From assembly GCA_021108055.1 (NCBI GenBank), contig JAIORR010000218.1, positions 1 to 10,474 on the forward strand: 10,474 nt of DNA, written 5' to 3'. Shown in pieces: positions 6,489 through 10,474 of the stretch; positions within the stretch are counted from its first letter, which is position 1, and each line of letters begins with the position of its first letter. Origin of the DNA: Candidatus Cloacimonadota bacterium. Its GTDB lineage: Bacteria > Cloacimonadota > Cloacimonadia > Cloacimonadales > TCS61. The notes beneath the pieces are model-generated. The model made no database searches, was not told the origin of the DNA, and saw only the letters and a program-made list of their open reading frames with translations. The translations under genes were made by a program, and so were the position numbers.

Positions 6489-9400
6489 TTAGAAATTAAA
6501 TGAAAATCCAAAGGAAAAAGTTCTTCCCTGGGTAACTGCACTCGGATTTTTTGTAGAAAGATCATGTATATATTGAACTTCTTTTGCCACATAATCACTA
6601 TTTGGTTCTGTAATATCGGCTCCATCTAAATATGGAGAACCTGTTCTTGCATAAACCCAGTTAACATTTTTTTTGTCGAACAAGTTATTAATACGCAAAT
6701 AAACTTTTAAAAATGCCTTTTCATTAATACCGATCTTTTTTGTGATCTTAAAATTCGCATTTTCAGTATAAGGCTGATTACCACTATTTGTATCCATCGC
6801 AATATTACCTTCTTCATTCATAGGTGTATATGGTCTACCGCTGGCAATTGTGTAGAACACGTTCATAGAAAAATCGTCTGTAATAATGGCGGGAACCAAT
6901 ACATCTGTAAACGGTAGATAATATTCTTCTCCTTTTCCAACTCTGAATGTAATATTAAGGCTGAAGTTGTGTCTCATATCCCAATCAAGCGGGAATTCTC
7001 TGAGATTCATGGTTTCAGATTGAATAACCGTATCGGAATTATTTCCGTTTGCCCAAGCCAGAGAGTACGAAGCAGTACCCAAGATGAATCCGGAAAGTCT
7101 TTTTTCCAGGTTAACATCTATTCCTCTGGCACTGCCGTAGTCTTGCGAGATATATTCAAACCAGGTAATAGTTTCATCGTCAGGATCGACAACTTCCCGT
7201 GTGCTTACATAGTTATAGATATTTTTAAAATAAGCCTGTATATCCATACCAAAATCTTCGCTTAATTGCTTTTGAAGACCTATTTCATAGGTAACTGTAA
7301 TTTGAGGTTCGAGATTCGGTTTTCCTACAACTATCTGAGAATTGCTTGTAAGGGCATCTTCCGGTCTGGCAGTTGTAAAAATATACTGCATTTGCGGAAG
7401 CTGATTCTGATAATTGTATGCAAAGTGCATTACGGCTGTTTCGGAAATAGGATGAGATACTCCCAATCGAGGTGAAACCATCATCTGGTATTTCTTATCT
7501 TTATCGAATTCTTCCCATTGATATTTTCCCGCATCCTGAAGGATTTTATATTTTTCTCCGAGATACCAGAAATCAAATCTCAGTCCGGCGTTAACAATCA
7601 TACCTTCCCATTCCATTTTATCTTGGATATAATATGCAGCCTGCCATGGTTCGGCTTCATAGCCGTCTGTCTGTCCGGATGCTGCTTTAGTAGCATTATA
7701 ATAATCATCCAGACTATATGTATTTATAGTAAAGTATTCTTCTAATATGTCATGTCCATTATCAGAGGAAGAATAATATACCGAAGAATTTTCTCCTTTC
7801 GGAGTTAAACTATATTCATCTACATATTGATTTATTTCAAGAGAATCCAGATCGGAAAAATCATAGAACCAGAAAGCTGGAGTTGCATTATTAACGAGAT
7901 AGTTAATATAACGATTTTGATCGAGTATCCAGGGATTTGTTAACCTGTTTTTTTTTATATCGTGTTTCATTATTTCCAATCCTGTTTTAAAACCATGGAT
8001 CTGGTTAAACTGGTATTCAAAATCTGTTCGAAACGTAACTACACTGTTTTCATCTTTTGCATTAAAACCCGAGATATGCCCGGGACTTAAAAAGTCTGTT
8101 ATATATTTATCTTGTGAATCGGACATAATAGACCACGGGTAGATACTATCATCACCGATCAGTCCGTCTAACGTTAAATAATCGATTCCTGTGCAGGCGT
8201 AAGGATCGTTCGGATCAAAAGGGTCAAAATTATCAGGGTTCAATACAAAATAGGAATCCCGTGCAATTCCATCGGGTCCTTGTTCTATTTCTTTATGATA
8301 ATAACTTGCTTTTACTTTCAGGTTCGTCTGAGAGTTGAAAGTATGATCATAAGTTGCCACATATTGTTTTTGAGTGCTTTCACCGGCAGTGTAGTGATCG
8401 AGGCTATATTTCCAGAAATAGGAAAAAGCTTTATATTTTGATCTGTCGGCACGAACAGCAATCGTCAGGTTCTGTTTTGGATTAAATTTGTATTTCATTT
8501 TAAGATTGCCATTGTAGTTATTGAAATTCCTGTCACCAAGATCGAATCCGATGAAATCGTCTCTGTTTTCATAAGGGTTACTCGTAGAGAAAGATTCGAT
8601 AGTAAGATATTTGAGTTCTTTAACAGGATCGGTTACATAATGATCTTTGTATCTGGAATCAGACCAATTTGCAGCACCGTTAATAAAAAAGGTGAATTTA
8701 TCTCTGAGCGATGAAACCAATGGACTTAAAACAGGACCACCGATAGAAAATTTTACTTCATCTTCATTTGAATTATCAATATCCGGAATCAAATGATCGG
8801 TAATAAATTCGATCTTACCGGAATAGCTTTTTCCCCCGGATTTGGTGACAATATTAACAATACCTGATTGGGCATTACCATATTCAGCAGTAAATCCGCC
8901 TGTTTTCACATCTGTAAATTCAACTGCATCCATATCGACCGTGAGAGCAGCTCCGCCATCAACAGGATCAGAAACAGACATACCATCGACCGTATAAACG
9001 ACTTCATTTGATCTTCCACCCCGAACATGCAACTCACCATTTGTTATGGAAACACCGGCTTGGATAGCGATAACACCTTCAAGGTCGTCAACAGCAATAT
9101 CTTCGATTGCTTCAGCAGAAAATGTTTTTCCTGAATTTGTTTTGCTGGCTTGCACCATTTCTATTCGGGCTTCTGTAACTTCGTATCCTTCTATTTCGAT
9201 AGCACTTTTTGTCAGAGTGATATTTATCATTGTAGTGAGGTCCAGATTTATTTTTACACCAGTGGTTTTTTTTGGTGCATATCCACCACGAGAACAGAAT
9301 ACATTATACGTTCCCGGAGGAATGTTTATAATAATATATGTTCCATTATCTTTTGTTCTTGCACCGATTTCGGTACCTTCAATAATTACATTTGCCAATG

Positions 9401-9518
9401 GCACAGCATTTCCTTTTTCATCTGTAACTTTTCCGGCAAGTTTACCTGTTGTACCTGCATATAACGAAAAACTTATAAAAAGTGCCAGCAATATTGAAAT
9501 ACAAATTTTTCTATACAT
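6489..9518 (-). CDS. TonB-dependent outer-membrane receptor with CarboxypepD_reg-like domain
   Basis: 1009 aa, a full-length TonB-dependent transporter. Residues 1-21 are a signal peptide (ending S-L-Y-A). Residues ~25-105 form a CarboxypepD_reg-like domain (G-K-V-T-D-E-K-G-N-A-V-P-L-A-N-V, D-N-G-T-Y, P-P-G-T-Y), common in FCB receptors. A candidate TonB box follows at 109-118, and then the plug at ~130-228 with L-H-V-R-G-G-R-S-N-E-V, T-V-D-G-M, and A-E-Y-G-N-A-Q-S-G-I-V-N-I-V-T-K-S-G. The remainder is a 22-strand-type barrel ending in the aromatic strand F-S-F-G-F-S-F-N-F with a terminal Phe. Family knowledge says such proteins import large or scarce substrates (siderophores, cobalamin, glycans, peptides); nothing here identifies which. 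No SusD-like partner lies beside it. The GGGGGAG ribosome site is at 9525-9531. It heads the exbB-tonB operon, so it is probably the main client of that motor. Confidence 0.93.
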   Translation of the reverse strand: MYRKICISILLALFISFSLYAGTTGKLAGKVTDEKGNAVPLANVIIEGTEIGARTKDNGTYIIINIPPGTYNVFCSRGGYAPKKTTGVKINLDLTTMINITLTKSAIEIEGYEVTEARIEMVQASKTNSGKTFSAEAIEDIAVDDLEGVIAIQAGVSITNGELHVRGGRSNEVVYTVDGMSVSDPVDGGAALTVDMDAVEFTDVKTGGFTAEYGNAQSGIVNIVTKSGGKSYSGKIEFITDHLIPDIDNSNEDEVKFSIGGPVLSPLVSSLRDKFTFFINGAANWSDSRYKDHYVTDPVKELKYLTIESFSTSNPYENRDDFIGFDLGDRNFNNYNGNLKMKYKFNPKQNLTIAVRADRSKYKAFSYFWKYSLDHYTAGESTQKQYVATYDHTFNSQTNLKVKASYYHKEIEQGPDGIARDSYFVLNPDNFDPFDPNDPYACTGIDYLTLDGLIGDDSIYPWSIMSDSQDKYITDFLSPGHISGFNAKDENSVVTFRTDFEYQFNQIHGFKTGLEIMKHDIKKNRLTNPWILDQNRYINYLVNNATPAFWFYDFSDLDSLEINQYVDEYSLTPKGENSSVYYSSSDNGHDILEEYFTINTYSLDDYYNATKAASGQTDGYEAEPWQAAYYIQDKMEWEGMIVNAGLRFDFWYLGEKYKILQDAGKYQWEEFDKDKKYQMMVSPRLGVSHPISETAVMHFAYNYQNQLPQMQYIFTTARPEDALTSNSQIVVGKPNLEPQITVTYEIGLQKQLSEDFGMDIQAYFKNIYNYVSTREVVDPDDETITWFEYISQDYGSARGIDVNLEKRLSGFILGTASYSLAWANGNNSDTVIQSETMNLREFPLDWDMRHNFSLNITFRVGKGEEYYLPFTDVLVPAIITDDFSMNVFYTIASGRPYTPMNEEGNIAMDTNSGNQPYTENANFKITKKIGINEKAFLKVYLRINNLFDKKNVNWVYARTGSPYLDGADITEPNSDYVAKEVQYIHDLSTKNPSAVTQGRTFSFGFSFNF
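9165..9194 (-). other. Candidate TonB box of the receptor
   Basis: Residues 109-118, I-E-G-Y-E-V-T-E-A-R, lie between the CarboxypepD_reg-like domain and the plug, where FCB receptors keep their TonB box (an E-x-x-V-V-V-T-A-like stretch). The match is loose: V-T followed by E-A-R fits position and general pattern only. Confidence 0.4.
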
Positions 9519-9540
9519 TAATAACTCCCCCTATCGTTCT

Positions 9541-9587
9541 CAAATTTTAGCTTTAGTCAAAAACATTCAATAGAAAATTAATGTCAA
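9541..9587 (-). promoter_or_regulatory. Possible promoter of the receptor-exbB-exbD-tonB operon
   Basis: On the minus strand TTGACA (9582-9587) is followed, 19 bases after its TTG, by TGTTTTTG (9558-9565), which is close to the Bacteroidota-type pattern TTTG-(19-21)-TAxxTTTG. A second, overlapping pair, TTG at 9568-9570 and AAAATTTG at 9541-9548, has the same 19-base spacing. No good -10 TATAAT stands 17 bases from TTGACA. This is the only gene-free stretch of size in the window before the receptor, so a promoter is expected here, but which pair is used, if either, is uncertain. Confidence 0.35.
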
Positions 9588-9618
9588 TTATTTTTTCCTT
9601 TCATTCTTTTAGTCAGAT

Positions 9619-10440
9619 TTATTTACGCTTATTCCATACTTCTGTTAAGTATTTAGTTTCCACAAGATAATCAGCATTTTCTTTTTCAAAAGGTTCAATG
9701 TTTTCATAAAAAATAAATTTGTCATTATTCCATGTTTTTTTAAAACCAGATTTCAAAGCAGAAATTGCCCTGTCTTCATCAACAGGAGAAGGAAGTATCT
9801 GATTTATTGCAATTGTTTTCTTGTTGAAATACTCTTTTATCCGTGCTTTCTGCTCGTTGCTTAAACCGGGAAGAACATCAGCAATTTTACTTTGATTGAA
9901 ATGAAGCAGGATCGAGCCGTGCTGAAGAAGAACATTATTTGATCTGACCTGTGCACTTCCCACGATCTTCTTATTATGATAATTCAATTCGAATCTGGAA
10001 CTGCTGGAAAAACAAGGATTAGTGGCTGTTCGTTGATGATGAGAAGAAAGAGAGCCTTTTTCAAATTCCACGTCTATCCCTAATATTTTCAATCCTTCTG
10101 CTAAAGCTCTACTTATCTCAGAATATGAATCTATGATATTTCCTTTCAAACATTCTGCTATGGGAGCAATTACAGAATAGGTTATTTCTTCATTGTGAAG
10201 AACAGTTCTGCCGCCAGTTTGGCGGCGGACAAATCCGAAACCACATTTTGCAACAGCGTCAAGATCAACTTCTTTCTCTAATTCCTGATTATAGCCGCAG
10301 GAAACCGATGGCGGATTCCAACCGTAAAAACGAATGGTTGGCAAAGATGTTCCTTTAATGACTCCATTAAAGATGGCTTCATCTATTGCCATGTTCTCTG
10401 CCGGATCACATTTACCGGAATTAAGAAAACGCCATTTCAT
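9619..10440 (-). CDS. lipM: LipM-type octanoyl-[carrier protein]:protein octanoyltransferase (lipoate biosynthesis)
   Basis: 273 aa, matching the ~275 aa of the LipM branch of the BPL/LPL (lipoate ligase) fold. The enzyme moves octanoate from acyl carrier protein to a lipoyl domain or GcvH, the first step of protein lipoylation in the cytoplasm. Opening W-R-F-L-N-S-G-K and N-M-A-I-D-E-A are family hallmarks. R-R-Q-T-G-G-R-T-V-L-H at 72-82, then E-I-T-Y-S-V, is the LipM form of the substrate loop. N-P-C-F-S at 141-145 puts Cys143 where LipM has its acyl-accepting Cys, and K-K-I-V-G-S-A-Q (157-164) then L-L-Q-H-G-S-I-L follow. The Cys distinguishes it from LplA ligases, which lack it and carry a C-terminal accessory domain that is absent here. 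The start has GAGG six bases upstream. The gene is separated from the receptor by about 100 bp and is probably not functionally linked. Confidence 0.85.
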   Translation of the reverse strand: MKWRFLNSGKCDPAENMAIDEAIFNGVIKGTSLPTIRFYGWNPPSVSCGYNQELEKEVDLDAVAKCGFGFVRRQTGGRTVLHNEEITYSVIAPIAECLKGNIIDSYSEISRALAEGLKILGIDVEFEKGSLSSHHQRTATNPCFSSSSRFELNYHNKKIVGSAQVRSNNVLLQHGSILLHFNQSKIADVLPGLSNEQKARIKEYFNKKTIAINQILPSPVDEDRAISALKSGFKKTWNNDKFIFYENIEPFEKENADYLVETKYLTEVWNKRK

Positions 10441-10474
10441 AATATACCTCTGATCTCACATTATTAATTCTATA

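Noticed and set aside
6489..9518. Receptor considered as a SusC-type glycan transporter
   Set aside because: The CarboxypepD_reg-like domain is compatible, but no SusD-like gene or glycan enzyme lies beside it, so a substrate class cannot be assigned.
9046..9573. 175-codon open frame on the plus strand opposite the receptor N-terminus
   Set aside because: Antisense to the receptor's CarboxypepD_reg and plug region; the product is a low-information mirror of the gene with no family motif.
9588..9618. Gap after lipM considered as a terminator
   Set aside because: AT-rich but without a stable inverted repeat on either strand.
10210..10226. GC-rich inverted repeat GCCGCCA-gtt-TGGCGGC, terminator-like
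   Set aside because: It lies inside lipM, exactly over the codons for the conserved R-R-Q-T-G-G motif, and has no T run after it. It is best explained by protein coding.

Overview
All genes in this window lie on the minus strand, so the biology reads from right to left. The DNA is AT-rich by eye. The gene content points to a Gram-negative, didermal bacterium of the wider FCB (Fibrobacterota-Chlorobiota-Bacteroidota) assemblage. Supporting this are a TonB-dependent receptor with an N-terminal CarboxypepD_reg-like domain, an exbB-exbD-exbD-tonB set, a PorV/UPF0164-like outer-membrane barrel, and a very large secreted protein with a VPNPY-type C-terminal sorting or FlgD-Ig-like domain. This style of secreted protein and the DNDGDGxxDED loops recall Cloacimonadota and its relatives (Marinimicrobia, KSB1 and similar). 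The phylum is inferred from protein style and was not proven by a search.

Right edge (9619-10440): a LipM-type octanoyltransferase (lipoate biosynthesis), which reads as a separate unit. About 97 bp with no gene follow (9522-9618 counted after its stop region); they hold a possible promoter and the ribosome binding site of the next gene.

Centre (4150-9518): a complete TonB uptake apparatus. It consists of a 1009-aa TonB-dependent receptor, ExbB with a signal peptide and a Glu-rich leader, two consecutive divergent ExbD proteins, and a TonB with a short acidic linker. From exbB to tonB the gaps are 0 to about 10 bp, and stop codons overlap the next Shine-Dalgarno sequence, so these genes are almost certainly co-transcribed and translationally coupled.

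Left (1-4129): immediately after tonB come a ~1006-aa secreted protein (signal peptide, Asp-rich calcium-type loops, an apparently split FN3-like domain, C-terminal sorting-like domain) and a PorV-like 341-aa outer-membrane protein carrying two calcium-type loops in one insertion. The first codons of a further gene with a signal-peptide-like start run off the left edge.

Working model (inference): one operon encodes an energised outer-membrane receptor, its own motor, a large surface or secreted protein and an outer-membrane barrel of the family that handles such proteins. It could be a nutrient-capture or surface-display module. The substrate cannot be read from the sequence. No RNA genes, mobile elements, CRISPR arrays or convincing terminators were seen.
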